Shown in pieces: positions 1 to 9,844 of a stretch of 64,000 nucleotides of DNA. Made by a program: the position numbers and the translations under genes. Within the stretch, counting starts at the first letter, position 1. Every line of letters begins with the position of its first letter. Source of the stretch: Rhynchopus euleeides (taxonomy: Eukaryota; Euglenozoa; Diplonemea; Diplonemida; Diplonemidae); NCBI GenBank assembly GCA_963210315.1, contig OY723275.1:2046001-2110000 (forward strand). The letters run 5' to 3'. The notes below the pieces were generated by a model that saw only the letters and a program-made list of their open reading frames with translations, ran no database searches and was not told where the DNA came from.

Positions 1-2813
1 GTTAAACGGCTTCGAAGACGCTGCGTCGCCGTCTTCGACAGAGGGGCAAACGCTCCGCCCGACACCGTGCTCGACACGACATTCGACGCCACAATTTCCG
101 CCCGTTGTCGTGTGCTCAGCGGAGAGGTCGGAAGTCGCATGAGCAGGGGTTTGTGGCTCTCGAGTCGCGCGTCGTTGCGGCGCACCTGCACCTTGTCAGA
201 GACGCAGGCCTTTGCACCGAGGATCTTCGACGCTGTCTCAGTCGGGAGGATGTTGTCCTGAACACGCACCTGTCCCACGTATGGGTGTCGCCTCCTGAAA
301 CCCGACGAGCCCCTCGGGATCCCCATCGCCACCGTCTTCTTGACGTTGAGGGCCATGCCGGTGATGTTGCAGAAGCCTACCACGACATCGACAGCCTGCT
401 GCACCGACGCCTCATCCTCCTGAGATACAAGCGTCCCATCGTCGGCGAAGGACTGCGAAGACACTGATGGCACGCGCACGTCGACGGCCTTAAACATGAC
501 CGAGAGGAGGGCGTTGATCAGGATGACCGATATAGGGCAGCCCTGCAGGATCCCGTTGGTCACCTCGAAGCGCCCGCCAACACCTAAGGGCAGCTTGAAG
601 CGTCTCTTCAGCCCACTGTACATCGTTTTGAGGGGGCGCAGGATGCGCTGGTGCAGCCCCATGGCCTCCGCCAGCTTCAAGACGAGCTTCTGGGGTACCC
701 GGTCGAAGCACTTCTGGAAGTCCAGGGCCAGCAGGTACAGCTGTTTGGAATCATCCAGGAGGGTCTCCTCAATCAGAGTCGTCAGTTCGTTAAGGACATC
801 CTCGCACCTATGCCCCTGGCGGAAGCCGTGCTGCGTGTCCAGGGCCCACGTCTCCTGCCACTTCATTATGTCGATGAGACGGCGGCACGCCCACAGGCGG
901 TAGACCGCACTGGTGACCGTGATAGGCCGGAGGTTCGTAGGCGAGAGGTCTTCGCTCTTCGGGATCAGCGACACCAGGGCCGTGAGCAGCCCCTTCGGCC
1001 ATTTCCCCGTCCGTTCCACCAGGTTGAAGAAGGCAGCAAACCCGTCCATGAGAGGGAGGGGCAGCCGCTGCAGCTCGTCCATGCGCCAGCCGTCGACACC
1101 ACACGCAGCAGACTTCTTTTTCCTCCGCTTCAGCATCTCCAGCAAGTCGGAGCCGCTGACGTCTTCCACCTGCATAGGGTGCTTCTCGAACAGCCCGTCG
1201 TACTCCCGTGCGAAAGGCGCAAACTCCGGCTCCGCCCTGTCGCCCGTGTACATCCGGTGGATGGGCGCCCAGGCTTCCATGAGGATGGCGTCCATTTCCG
1301 ACACCTTCGCCGTCAGTTCACCGTTCCCCTTCTTCACCGTGTCGGCGGCTTGGCCCGGGCTACCCTTCAGGACAGTCACAAGGCTTTTGCGGTCGGAGGC
1401 GAACATCTGGCGCACAGTCCCCCGCCAACGCTGTTTCCGCGCCTTGCACGCCTCTCGGTTGATGTCGTGAAGGCGTCCGCGCACAGCATGCAGCAGCTTC
1501 TTCACAGTCGCGACGTCGGGGACGGAGCCCAGCAGGTGGCTCGTCACCCCACACTCCTGAGGTAGTTCACGTAGGACGTTGCGACACTTGCGCCAGCAGC
1601 GGACAAGTTGCCCCGACACCGCGCCCGGACCACTTTTTACGCAGGAGCGAGCGCGCACGTAGTGCTCCATGCGGCTGATGGTCGCGCTGTACCTCAGCTC
1701 CTTCGCCGTCGCGACTGTGCCCAAGGTGGCGGAGCTCGGCGCCGCCACACGTACCCGCTGCGGTTCTCGCGCTGCGCCCCTCCCGAGGTATGACCGCTCC
1801 TCTGACGCCGCCACCTCGCTCCCGTCCAGCAGATGACGCTCGCACATCCCAGAAAGGATCATCCACGCATCCTCGACTGCTTCCCGTTTCACCGCGTCGT
1901 AGAACGGCGCAAGGTCGGGTGGCTCCGGGGGTGTCTCGTCCGCGTCAGGTGACCGGGGGGGTGCAGGAATTGCACGGGGCACCTTGTACCTCAGGGTCTC
2001 CTGCGCGAAGGCGAGCGAGTCCAGCGTGACACTCACCAGCGAGTGGTTCGGCACCCCAGCCAGCGAGGTCGAGCAGCTCACGAAACTTTGCGCTGCGATT
2101 CGGTTCATCAGGACGTAGTCGATTCGCGAGCTGGCACGTGTAGAGGTGTAGGTCGGCGGGGGGTCACCACCGCTCCTCGTAGCCTGGAGCACCGCTGCGT
2201 CGACCCACTCATTCTCCAGCGCTCTGCGGAGGGTCGGCGACCGCGCAACATCCGTGTTGAGGTCCCCCAGTACCACCGCTGGAGCACCACCCACCTGCGC
2301 CTGCGCCTCGAACAACACAGAGTTCAGGAGGGCCTCCCTGGCAGCCACTGTTTTGTTGTCGCACCCCGAGTGCGCGTACACCACGAAGACATGGAGGAAC
2401 GTGGCCCCCGACCCGAGCGCCACCATGCTGTGCATGACCCTGCCATCTTCAAACCCCGCAGTGATGGCGCTGTTCGGAACGGCGCGCGACACACACGGCT
2501 GGCGCACCATGGTGGCCACCCCACCCCCACGTTGCCCACACGCGATGTTGCCGGACGGCGCGTTTTTCGATCTCCTGGGGGGGCGCTCTTTACCCCACAG
2601 AAAGGCCCACTCCTGCGGACGCCCATCCCCCTTACGCAGCACCCAGTCGACCTCCTCTTGTTGGCGCCGCGAGCTGCAAGTCTCCTGCAGGCCCACCACG
2701 TGCGCCGGCACATCACGAAGCACGTCGAAGTGCGCGTCCAGTGAGGTCACATTCAGTGTCGCTACAACCAGGTTGTTGGTGGGGCCAGGGTTCGTTTCGA
2801 TGTCCCCACCCAT
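1..2813 (-). CDS. LINE ORF2: endonuclease and reverse transcriptase (partial)
   Basis: This makes the nicking and target-primed reverse transcription protein. The reading frame is open from 2861, just after the ORF1 stop, down to base 1; the first ATG is at 2811-2813. The endonuclease signatures come in order: LNVTSL, VGLQET, LGDLNTD (near 2260), SRIDYVL (near 2130) and PNHSLVSV (near 2040). They match the catalytic Asn, Glu, Asp-x-Asn, Asp and His of the EEP fold. The RT signatures are LIPKSEDLSPTNLRPIT (near 950), LALDFQKCFDRVP (motif A, near 720), GILQGCPISV (motif B, near 540) and FADD (motif C, codons 438-449). All sit in one frame. The RNase H or C-terminal Cys region, if any, is outside the window. 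A 2A motif lies at the N-terminus and is listed separately. Confidence 0.93.
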   Translation of the reverse strand, partial: MGGDIETNPGPTNNLVVATLNVTSLDAHFDVLRDVPAHVVGLQETCSSRRQQEEVDWVLRKGDGRPQEWAFLWGKERPPRRSKNAPSGNIACGQRGGGVATMVRQPCVSRAVPNSAITAGFEDGRVMHSMVALGSGATFLHVFVVYAHSGCDNKTVAAREALLNSVLFEAQAQVGGAPAVVLGDLNTDVARSPTLRRALENEWVDAAVLQATRSGGDPPPTYTSTRASSRIDYVLMNRIAAQSFVSCSTSLAGVPNHSLVSVTLDSLAFAQETLRYKVPRAIPAPPRSPDADETPPEPPDLAPFYDAVKREAVEDAWMILSGMCERHLLDGSEVAASEERSYLGRGAAREPQRVRVAAPSSATLGTVATAKELRYSATISRMEHYVRARSCVKSGPGAVSGQLVRCWRKCRNVLRELPQECGVTSHLLGSVPDVATVKKLLHAVRGRLHDINREACKARKQRWRGTVRQMFASDRKSLVTVLKGSPGQAADTVKKGNGELTAKVSEMDAILMEAWAPIHRMYTGDRAEPEFAPFAREYDGLFEKHPMQVEDVSGSDLLEMLKRRKKKSAACGVDGWRMDELQRLPLPLMDGFAAFFNLVERTGKWPKGLLTALVSLIPKSEDLSPTNLRPITVTSAVYRLWACRRLIDIMKWQETWALDTQHGFRQGHRCEDVLNELTTLIEETLLDDSKQLYLLALDFQKCFDRVPQKLVLKLAEAMGLHQRILRPLKTMYSGLKRRFKLPLGVGGRFEVTNGILQGCPISVILINALLSVMFKAVDVRVPSVSSQSFADDGTLVSQEDEASVQQAVDVVVGFCNITGMALNVKKTVAMGIPRGSSGFRRRHPYVGQVRVQDNILPTETASKILGAKACVSDKVQVRRNDARLESHKPLLMRLPTSPLSTRQRAEIVASNVVSSTVSGGAFAPLSKTATQRLRSRL

Positions 2814-2822
2814 CAGCAAGGT
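2781..2822 (-). other. 2A (ribosome-skipping) peptide motif between ORF1 and ORF2
   Basis: The codons read TLLMGGDIETNPGP. This fits the 2A consensus D-(V/I)-E-x-N-P-G-P with the usual hydrophobic Leu pair upstream. In viruses and several LINE groups the ribosome skips the last Gly-Pro bond, releasing the upstream polypeptide and continuing with Pro. Here the break would fall between the codons at 2784-2786 and 2781-2783, just ahead of the endonuclease domain. The upstream part of the motif is encoded 5' of the first ORF2 ATG, so it only works if ribosomes arrive from upstream. Confidence 0.9.
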
Positions 2823-2861
2823 TACGCGGGCAGCGTCGGCAATAGAGCGCGGGGAGCGCAG

Positions 2862-2864
2862 TCA
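2862..2864 (-). promoter_or_regulatory. In-frame UGA between ORF1 and ORF2, possible readthrough site
   Basis: ORF1 ends CGG CAG TGA CTG CGC. After this single stop the same frame stays open for 16 codons to the ORF2 ATG and then through ORF2. UGA followed by C is the leakiest termination context known in eukaryotes, and UGA-CUA is the classic readthrough signal; the sequence here is UGA-CUG. Readthrough is an inference. Termination-reinitiation at the ATG 48 bases downstream, or a nonsense mutation in this copy, are alternatives. Confidence 0.55.
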
Positions 2865-4907
2865 CTGCCGCACATCAGCGGAGCACACCGCGCAGGCGTG
2901 CACCTGGCATCCCTCAGTGAGGCACTTCCGGCGTACCTGGCCCTTGTTCCGGCTCTCCTCGCAGACATCACAGGTGAAGCCACCCACCACCTGACAGCGC
3001 GGCTGCTTGAGGGTGTCGTAGGAATGGGTGTGCTCAGGCGGGGGCGCGTCACGGCTGCGGCTGGGTGACACCGCGGACATCACCACGTGCATCAGCTTTG
3101 ATGCCAGGGAGGGCGCTTGCTGGGAGTTGCCGTCGTCGTCGTCTGCGGCGTCCGTCCGCTTCCGCTTGGCCTTTTTGCCCGCCTCCTGCTCGCCACCCTC
3201 CATCTCCACCGTGTCATCGATGGCAGCCGTCGTCGTAGGCGCCGTCGCATCAGGGTTCGCAGCGGTGGTTGTCGCACCCAGAGGGGGGAACTCCTTCTCG
3301 TCCTTCAGGTCGATGTCGGGGCGTTCGGGCAGGCGGACGTGCTTGCCCTTCTGCTGACCCTTAGGAGGAGTGTACCGCTGCATCGGAGTCGGCCGGTTGT
3401 CCTCCTTCCCTGCGGGCCTGATCCACAGCGGCGGGTCGCTCAGCCGCTTCACCTGCACAAACTGCGGGGGTGCCGCCGACGCCACGATGCACGTGCGTCC
3501 GCCCTTCTGCCTGAAGGACGTGCACAGTTTCACGTCCCACTCCGCTGCCGTCAGCACACCCATCACGTCCGCCTGGTGCTCGTTGGCCCGAGCCCCAGTC
3601 ACCACATACCGCTGCATCGGGGGTCCCTGATCCTGCGGAGCTGCTGCGTCCCCGAGCGCCTGCCGCAGTGTGTCCACCTGGTCCGCCGTCGCCGCACGCA
3701 CGAACAGCGCGCGCGTGCCATAGGCAAGGCCCAGTGCCGCACCACCCGCCCGCTTCATCGCGCTCAACGCCTCCCTCCTGGACAGGGTGGGCTGGAGGCG
3801 AACAACCGGCAACGTCTCGCCCCCCTTGTCGAAGGACAGCGTGCGCCAGAAGCACCCGTCCACCCCTGAGGAGGCCAGCAGGGCCTTGACACGGCCCGTC
3901 TCCACCCGCACCGACATCTCTTTACGCCCCGGAAGGGACGTCACCCGCCACATGTGATCGTTGTCCATCTTGGCGGATTTGCCACAGGCCGACACCACCG
4001 CACGCCGGCACAGCTTGCGCATCGCCATCAACGGGTCGCCGTTGATGCACTCCCACATCTCCCCCGTGGTGTGTTTATGGGCGACCGTAAAGGTCAACAC
4101 CGTCGTCGCCTTCGGCACCTCCGCCGCCTGCTGTGCAAATAGTCTGGTGCAGGGAGGGAGCGTCACCTGGCCTCGCGTCATCGCGTAGAGCGGGCGCTGC
4201 GTCCCGTCCTGCATCAAGACGGGGAGCTGTTCTCCGCCCTCGAAGGGCGCTGCGCAGAGGAGTACGTAGCCGTGCGTCTCCTTCTGGTGCGCCCGCACGC
4301 CCGCCGCATCCAGCAACATGCTGGCCGCCTCCTCCGCCTCCTTGCCCGATGGGGCGACCCACAGCCCCCCGGGGACCTGGTCGAATCCCGGCGTGTCCAT
4401 CAGCGGGATGTTGCCCCATACCGTGGCGTCGACCAGGGGGGCGGCACGTGGCTTGCGGGCCACGTCTATCCAGGAGGAAGCTGTCGACTTCTCCTGCTGC
4501 TTCTTCTGCTTCGGCTGTTGTTGCTTTACCTGCTGCTTCTGCTGCTGCGGCTCCGGCTGTCCCTGCTGCTGTTGTTGCTGCGGCGGCTTCGGCTGCTGCT
4601 TCTGCTGCTTCGGCGGCTGCTGCTGCTGCTGCTGCTGCGCCTCCGACTGGCTCTGCGGTAGATGTTGCTGCGGCGGTTTTGGCTGCTGATTCTGCTGTGA
4701 CTGCGGCTGCGGCAGTTGTTGCTGCATCTGCTGGCGTTGAGACTGCTGCCGCTGCTGCGGGCCCGGCTGCTGCTCGAGCAGTCGGAGGACGAGGCTGAGG
4801 GTCGCCAGCACGACCCCCACATCGCCTTCCGACAACCTGTCGTTGTCCAACAGGGCATTCGCCCGTTGGACCAGCGCCTCGAGCTGCTGGGAGCGGCTGT
4901 TGGCCAT
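2862..4907 (-). CDS. LINE ORF1: Gln-rich nucleic-acid-binding protein
   Basis: This 681-residue protein starts at MANSRSQQLEALVQ (ATG 4905-4907). The frame is open further upstream to 5804, but that part crosses a SINE-like insertion and is not LINE-like, so the internal ATG is preferred. Residues about 55-155 are dominated by Gln with Pro, Lys and Ser. The middle is globular with no family I recognise. Towards the end come a basic-acidic stretch (KKAKRKRTDAADDDD) and a Cys/His cluster (CDVC, then CLTEGC, HACAVC) that could bind zinc. ORF1 proteins of LINEs coat the RNA; that role is inferred from position. It ends in UGA directly upstream of the 2A-ORF2 frame. Confidence 0.85.
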   Translation of the reverse strand: MANSRSQQLEALVQRANALLDNDRLSEGDVGVVLATLSLVLRLLEQQPGPQQRQQSQRQQMQQQLPQPQSQQNQQPKPPQQHLPQSQSEAQQQQQQQPPKQQKQQPKPPQQQQQQGQPEPQQQKQQVKQQQPKQKKQQEKSTASSWIDVARKPRAAPLVDATVWGNIPLMDTPGFDQVPGGLWVAPSGKEAEEAASMLLDAAGVRAHQKETHGYVLLCAAPFEGGEQLPVLMQDGTQRPLYAMTRGQVTLPPCTRLFAQQAAEVPKATTVLTFTVAHKHTTGEMWECINGDPLMAMRKLCRRAVVSACGKSAKMDNDHMWRVTSLPGRKEMSVRVETGRVKALLASSGVDGCFWRTLSFDKGGETLPVVRLQPTLSRREALSAMKRAGGAALGLAYGTRALFVRAATADQVDTLRQALGDAAAPQDQGPPMQRYVVTGARANEHQADVMGVLTAAEWDVKLCTSFRQKGGRTCIVASAAPPQFVQVKRLSDPPLWIRPAGKEDNRPTPMQRYTPPKGQQKGKHVRLPERPDIDLKDEKEFPPLGATTTAANPDATAPTTTAAIDDTVEMEGGEQEAGKKAKRKRTDAADDDDGNSQQAPSLASKLMHVVMSAVSPSRSRDAPPPEHTHSYDTLKQPRCQVVGGFTCDVCEESRNKGQVRRKCLTEGCQVHACAVCSADVRQ

Positions 4908-5104
4908 GCTTTGGGAGGGGGGGGGGGCCTGATATGGCCTTCCTGCAGGAGGGGGAGGGGGACCCCACCAGCCACACACCGCCAGGAGAGACGATGCGAG
5001 ACCAATGAAGTACAGGACACAACTGGCCGCAACAAATCGCAAAAAATCACAACAAATCACAACATTTGCCTTGTGATTTGTTGTGATCTGTTGTGATCGG
5101 GTGT

Positions 5105-5468
5105 CTTGCGCTTCTTGGAGCGCAAGACACGTGCTGTCCGTCCTTCTCGTTCTCGTTTCCTCCAGAAGCAGGTGTTGCGTGCGGTTCCGAAGCGCACCCG
5201 CTGCATCCCCTCTCCCACCATCTTTCGTTCGGCGGCTATTCCGCGCTCTTTTCAACGCGTCGTCGCGAAGATTGCGCCTCAGTATCAGCAGGCGCAATCT
5301 CCGGCTTCCAGTGTGTGTGTGTCCCCCCTCCTTTACAGCGCAACGAGGAGGAGAGCGAAACCGTGTGGTGTCACGTAGAGCAAGAGTAGGATAGCGGGCC
5401 CGGTTCCTCACGGTATGGTCCTTCGGGGCCAGGCTGCGATGCCAGCACGCTAACCCAAATTGCAATAC
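5105..5468 (-). mobile_element. SINE-like element, copy 1 (364 bp, 10-bp target duplication)
   Basis: It is flanked by the direct repeat GATCGGGTGT at 5095-5104 and 5469-5478. On the - strand it begins near GGGTTAGCGTGCTGGCATCG, which resembles a tRNA D-arm/A-box region. A second diverged copy lies at about 51958-52316 on the + strand, where a CCTCGAGTCC block stands where a B-box would be. It ends in a short hairpin (CTTGCGCTTC...GAGCGCAAG). It encodes no protein. The target site is a TGTGATTTGT-type microsatellite. The tRNA origin is a tentative reading. Confidence 0.6.
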
Positions 5469-5478
5469 GATCGGGTGT

Positions 5479-6638
5479 GATTTGTTGTGACTAGGTGTGA
5501 CGTCGCAACGATATGGGAGCAACCTAACAGGGGAGGTGAAGAGGGCACGGGTCTTAGCCTGATGACACACTGCAACCTCAAGGTGACTGGCGACACCTCT
5601 CCCACAGTCTGCGGCGACTCTGCCGTGGCGACAAGGCTTCCTGTCATGGGAGATCGCTGCGTGGATCAACGTGGCACCACCCGTGTGCTCGGCAGGTTGT
5701 TTCGGCACCTGTTTTCTCCGTGTCATGCTTTTCGTGAGCGTGTCAGGGATGTTGGCACACGCTGGGGAGGGTTCACATGATGACATAACATATATCAGAA
5801 GCACACACCCACGTGGCGCTGTCCTTGGCAGGACTTTGAAAGTGCCGCCTTGATATCCTTGTTGGATAGAACCCTCATATCACACCCTCAATCAGCTGAC
5901 GATCGGGTGTGATTTGTTGTGATTTGTTGTTTTTTTCCCCAGCCTGATTACCCCAATGTCTCCAAATCGCCGCTTTCTTTGGCATGTAGTGCCGTCCGAT
6001 CCATTGAGGCGAACCTTGGTGTGTGTGGATGCACAGAGAGCAGGCTCAGTGTGTAGGTTGCAAAAAAAGGTGGCGGGCCTTTGCTCGAGCTGCCTGCTGA
6101 TGGTTGATGCCAGAATAATACCTGCTGGCCATCATGCCGACCATTCGGTTTGGTTGTCGAAAATGCATGTGCGCTGTGTGCTGCCGAGATTGCATCAACG
6201 CCGTGTCGAATCGCGCTTTGCGTTCTTCACAGGTCTTTCAATTGGAGAACTGGAGAAAGGCGAAGTCCTGCAGGGCGCCCAACCTCACTATTGCACTGGG
6301 GCTCGGTGTCCTCCCTGCAAGCAGCGAATGAGCAGCCGATGTAGAAGTGTGGTTGCGTCTATCCGTGGGTAGCCCTGTTGAGAAGGTCGCGGCTTCTCTA
6401 CGAATTTGCAGCCAACAAAACTGTTGCCTCCCGCGTCAGAGTGTTGTGTGCCTGTCGCTGGAGCAGCCTATCCGCGTGTTGTGTGTCTTTCAGGCCCCAG
6501 GCATTCTGTCTGCTCATTCAGGGCATTGTGCACGGAACGATGTAACACGAAAATCCAAAAGGGGAGGGGGGGGCCTGGTGTGAAAGGTACCACCAGGAGG
6601 GAAAGTGCGCGAAAGAGTTCATCTTCTCGCTCATCGCA
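5479..6638. other. Stretch without recognisable gene
   Basis: It holds TGTGATTTGTTG-type microsatellite blocks at 5469-5500 and 5903-5935, and otherwise unique sequence. Short open frames lack any domain and have no coding-like composition. The 5' part may belong to the LINE 5' region. Confidence 0.4.
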
Positions 6639-7478
6639 ATGCACATCCTTGTGTTTGTCCTGGAGTGGGTGTCACCTGGGAGAACATCCGAGGGGCGTGG
6701 TGTTACATATATCCATTCGATGAGCCACTGGTTTGATCCAGAAGATGCACACCCCCTCGCCCTGAGTGACGAGGAACTGGAGAGGGGGGATGGCGTCCCC
6801 AAACGCCATGCCCTGAGGGTGACATCGCAGCAGACCGCCGAACGGGACCTGCTGCTCTTCGAAATGCAGAGGACCAAAGGCAAGGGGTGCGGCCTGCTGG
6901 ACCAACCGAGCACCCCGACCCTCCTGAAGTTCGGCGCGATAAAGCTTTGCTGCTGTGTCACTGCGAGGAACGCTTGTTGGAAGGGAGCAACGGCAGCACT
7001 GCAGCGGAGACTCGAGTCCCTCAGCCTTGGATCTCACGTCACAAAAAGGGGGCGATGGGGCCAACAATTTCTGGGCGACCCGGAAAACACCACTCCAAAG
7101 GCAACGCTGCTCGCATGCATCTGCAAGTCCAAATCCTGGGGCAACAGCGAGGATGTGCCAGAAGTGCCAGAACCAACACCATCCGGTACAGTGCCTGTGC
7201 AGCAGCATATCTGCATTGTGTGCTCCAAAGTTGTCCACACGAGAGAAGCACTGTTTGCGCATTATGATGCTGCACATCGGCCACAAAACAACGCGCCGTG
7301 TCAGACCTGCACTGTCACATGCCAGGAGTGCGGCAAACGGGCAAAATCGAAGGGACTGAGCCAGCACTACCTCAGTCACCATTCGCGCGTGCTGACACAA
7401 AAGCGTTGCTGTGTTTGTTTCGAGCTCTTTAAAACCACTGTAAAGCGCGACGAGCACATGAGATCCGCGCACCCGTAA
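6639..7478 (+). CDS. C2H2 zinc-finger protein with a DPED/ALSDEE N-terminal module
   Basis: The product is 279 residues from ATG 6639; a second in-frame ATG at 6720 would give 252 residues starting at MSHWFDPEDAH. The C-terminal third holds three C2H2 fingers: CIVC...H-x4-H, CQEC...H-x3-H and CCVC...H-x4-H. The first and third have exact C-x2-C-x12-H spacing. This implies nucleic-acid binding. The N-terminal block DPEDAHPLALSDEELERG, followed by TSQQTAERDLLLFE, reappears in diverged form at 49980-50120 inside a transposon, so the gene may belong to a mobile family. The middle is unrecognised. The stop is TAA at 7476, before a poly-G run. Transcription factor and element-encoded protein are both possible. 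Confidence 0.6.
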   Translation: MHILVFVLEWVSPGRTSEGRGVTYIHSMSHWFDPEDAHPLALSDEELERGDGVPKRHALRVTSQQTAERDLLLFEMQRTKGKGCGLLDQPSTPTLLKFGAIKLCCCVTARNACWKGATAALQRRLESLSLGSHVTKRGRWGQQFLGDPENTTPKATLLACICKSKSWGNSEDVPEVPEPTPSGTVPVQQHICIVCSKVVHTREALFAHYDAAHRPQNNAPCQTCTVTCQECGKRAKSKGLSQHYLSHHSRVLTQKRCCVCFELFKTTVKRDEHMRSAHP

Positions 7479-8507
7479 GTGAGGGGGGGGGGGGGGGTGT
7501 TTGGCAGTTCAGGTACGTAGGTGATTTTGTTTGTCCTCGAGAGCGGAGTGACGTCGTGGGAGGGAGTTGTTTTACCAGGCCCCCTGCCCACCTGGATGGC
7601 TCACCCCCCTCCTGGTGGTCCACCGGTGGGCAGCCCCTTCACCAACTAAGAATTGTAAATGGAACCCGTTCAGTCAGGGGTCTTGCTGTGTGTAACATTA
7701 GCACAAGACCTAAACCTGCATCACGTACCCATCCTTCGGAACGGTGCGATGTGCAATATGTTAATATAGCTAGCTCGAAGAGATCCTTACCGAGACAAAG
7801 CCCGACGTAAGGCTAGCTATATTAGCACCGTCCTCAAGCAGTGTTGCCTTAGTAACACGTTGCACTGCTTGTTTGCCTACGTGGTATAGCCGGGCTATAC
7901 AGGGAGGGTAATTTCCTAGGGGCGTCCCCCTATTCTACCCCCTCCCTATATTGGGCATGGACCCCCGGACCCAGCCCACCCGGCCAAAAAACAGGCATGA
8001 CCCCCCCCCCCCCCTCCCCCCCTCCCCTCCCCCCCCCCCCCCCCCCCCTCCCCCCCTCCCCTCCCCATCTCCTGTTTCCTGTACTACATACCTGCTCGGC
8101 ATCAAGCAATCATGACCTGTAGGGAGGGTGGTGGTGGTGGTGGTGGTGGGGGGGGCGAGGGGAGGGGTCTTGATGAGCAAAAAAAAATCACATCCCTTTT
8201 TGCCCCGGGCCCCACCCACCCACCCCCGCCACCCCCCCGCCACCCCCACTCGTGATCCGGTTTGGCTTTCCCTGCGAGCGGCCCCGACACCCACACCCCA
8301 CGCTTTCCCCTCACACCCTCCCCTCCGTAGCCCTTTCCATTCCACGCTTGGCCTGGCGCTCTGCATCGCTCTGGCTCACCCCTGTGGCGCTCACCCACCC
8401 ATACGCCCACACCTCACCTCACAACAGGGTCAGGGCTGCCCTCTGTTGGCGCCGCCCCACCTGCCCACCTAACCCACCCCACCCCCCTCACCCCCCCCTC
8501 CGCCACA
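7479..8507. other. Intergenic, C/G-tract rich with small inverted repeat
   Basis: No gene is seen. An imperfect inverted repeat (TTAATATAGCTAGC against GCTAGCTATATTAG) lies at 7759-7826. From 7990 to 8065 the strand is almost pure C with occasional T, and GGT/GGG tracts follow at 8128-8165. The last 250 bases are C-rich and run up to the ATG of the next gene. Confidence 0.5.
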
Positions 8508-9844
8508 ATGTTTATGTATGTGAGGAACACGGGGCGGAAGCGGTTCGACGGGAACCTGAACCCCTGCGTGGGGTATTTTGACGACGTCACCCCGAATTCG
8601 TCGGGGGGGTGTGACAACTTCTTCTCCTCTACCCTCGACTCCAAGAGCCGGGCCTCGAGCGACAGGTCCGCTGCAGAGGTGCTCGTGCCTGACGTGCCTG
8701 CTGATGACCTTGTCACGCGATATTTCAGGCGCTGCCTTCAGGAGCACGTCGAGAGCGAGAATATCCGACGAGCGCAACGGCAGGGCCCAGACCCTCCCGA
8801 CCCACTACCCCCTGCCCGACGTGCCCCTACACGCGCCAAGACAGCGGCAGCGAGGCGGCCCCTCGGGGGCCTGGTGCGGGCGCCGGGTTCCGCCTGCCCC
8901 TCGCTGCCTAGGGCATCGCACGACACGACCTCCCTTGTGATGCACGGCTCTTCCCCCGTTGGCAACGAGCTAGTCATCCACTGCAACCGCCGGGTGTCTG
9001 CGAAGGGGAGGCGCAATGTGTCCCTGATGAGCGACGACGATCCGAATATGTTTGCCGGTGCCGCGCATTTCCCAGAGGCGGTGGTTGCCAAGCTGCGGCA
9101 CTTCTTGGGGAGGGAGACTGCGCTGCGGCGGAGCATCGAGGGGGATGAGTCGGTCGAGAGGGGGAATGCGTATTACCAGCTGACGCGGAAGATCGACTTC
9201 CTGATATACAAGCAGACGGAGATCCCGAAGCTTGTGGAGCAGGAGAGGTGCCACAGGGAGCATGTCACGATAGATGAGAACAAACGTTTTTCACGGGTCA
9301 TGAAGACATGCAAATATGAGTTTGTGCTGACGCTTGACATCGTGAGGCGGACACAGATCAGCGATGCCTGGCAGTCGATCTACGCCGCGATGAAGGAGGA
9401 GGTGGACGTGCTGTCCTCGGAGGAGCAGCAGCGCCGCCACGCTCTCCTCGTCCTCGAGGCGCGCCAGGCGAACATCTTGCAGGTGCGCCTCCACAAGCTG
9501 ACCACCCTGCTGCTGGAGTGGCCTGCACTGCCCACACCCCCACCGCAGGACCTCTCGCAGACCTACGAGGTATGGATAGGTGTGTGTCAGTGGGGCAGTG
9601 GATGCAGCGCATCAAGGCAGGGGGGAGCGGGGGGGCGGAGAGGAGGACGGAGATGTTGTCCCACACCCCCCCCACCCATAGTTCTGCATTCTGCTCTTGG
9701 CCCAGAACAACATGCCCCGCCCCCCCGCAGTTCTGCTATCCAGTGCCGCTGTTCCGCGAAGCGCCGTAGCGGGAGGGGGTGGCCCACCCGGCCTGTGTTT
9801 TGTGGTTGCAGAAAGGAGATGCGAGGGCCTGTGCTGCCGGATGA
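8508..9844 (+). CDS. Hypothetical protein with coiled-coil C-terminal half (two exons)
   Basis: Exon 1 is 8508-9569 (354 codons). A donor GTATGG follows at 9570 and an acceptor TTGCAG at 9811. In phase 0, exon 2 adds ten codons (KGDARACAAG) and a TGA at 9842, giving about 364 residues. The N-terminus MFMYVRNTGRKRFDGNLNP is followed by a Pro/Arg-rich segment. Residues about 190-345 are charged and likely helical (LTRKIDFLIYKQTEIPKLVE, then VDVLSSEEQQRRHALLVLEA), suggesting a coiled coil. I recognise no family. The codon pattern is like that of the neighbouring genes. The intron is supported by its GTATG donor, shared with two other introns here. Confidence 0.6.

Larger units (their letters stand above)
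1..5104 (-). mobile_element. LINE (APE-type non-LTR retrotransposon), 3' end beyond window
   Basis: Two coding regions are read right to left. ORF1 carries a Gln-rich region and a C-terminal Cys/His cluster. ORF2 carries an apurinic-like endonuclease followed by a reverse transcriptase. The endonuclease-then-RT order is that of APE-type LINEs. ORF2 is still open at base 1, so its C-terminus, 3' UTR and tail lie outside the window. The 5' boundary is not defined; I place it near the TGTGATTTG-rich stretch at 5040-5104, where a SINE-like insertion begins. I see no frameshift in the 2.8 kb of ORF2 present, so the copy looks young. The clade is not assigned; 2A-bearing elements are known in the ingi/L1Tc, CR1, L2 and RTE groups. 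Confidence 0.9.

Noticed and set aside
651-1565. 304-codon open frame on the + strand
   Set aside because: It lies antisense to the reverse transcriptase, whose motifs A to C are clear on the - strand.
4908-5804. ORF1 of the LINE starting at 5804 (980 codons)
   Set aside because: The upstream 299 codons run through the SINE-like insertion and microsatellite; the ATG at 4905-4907 starts the LINE-like protein.
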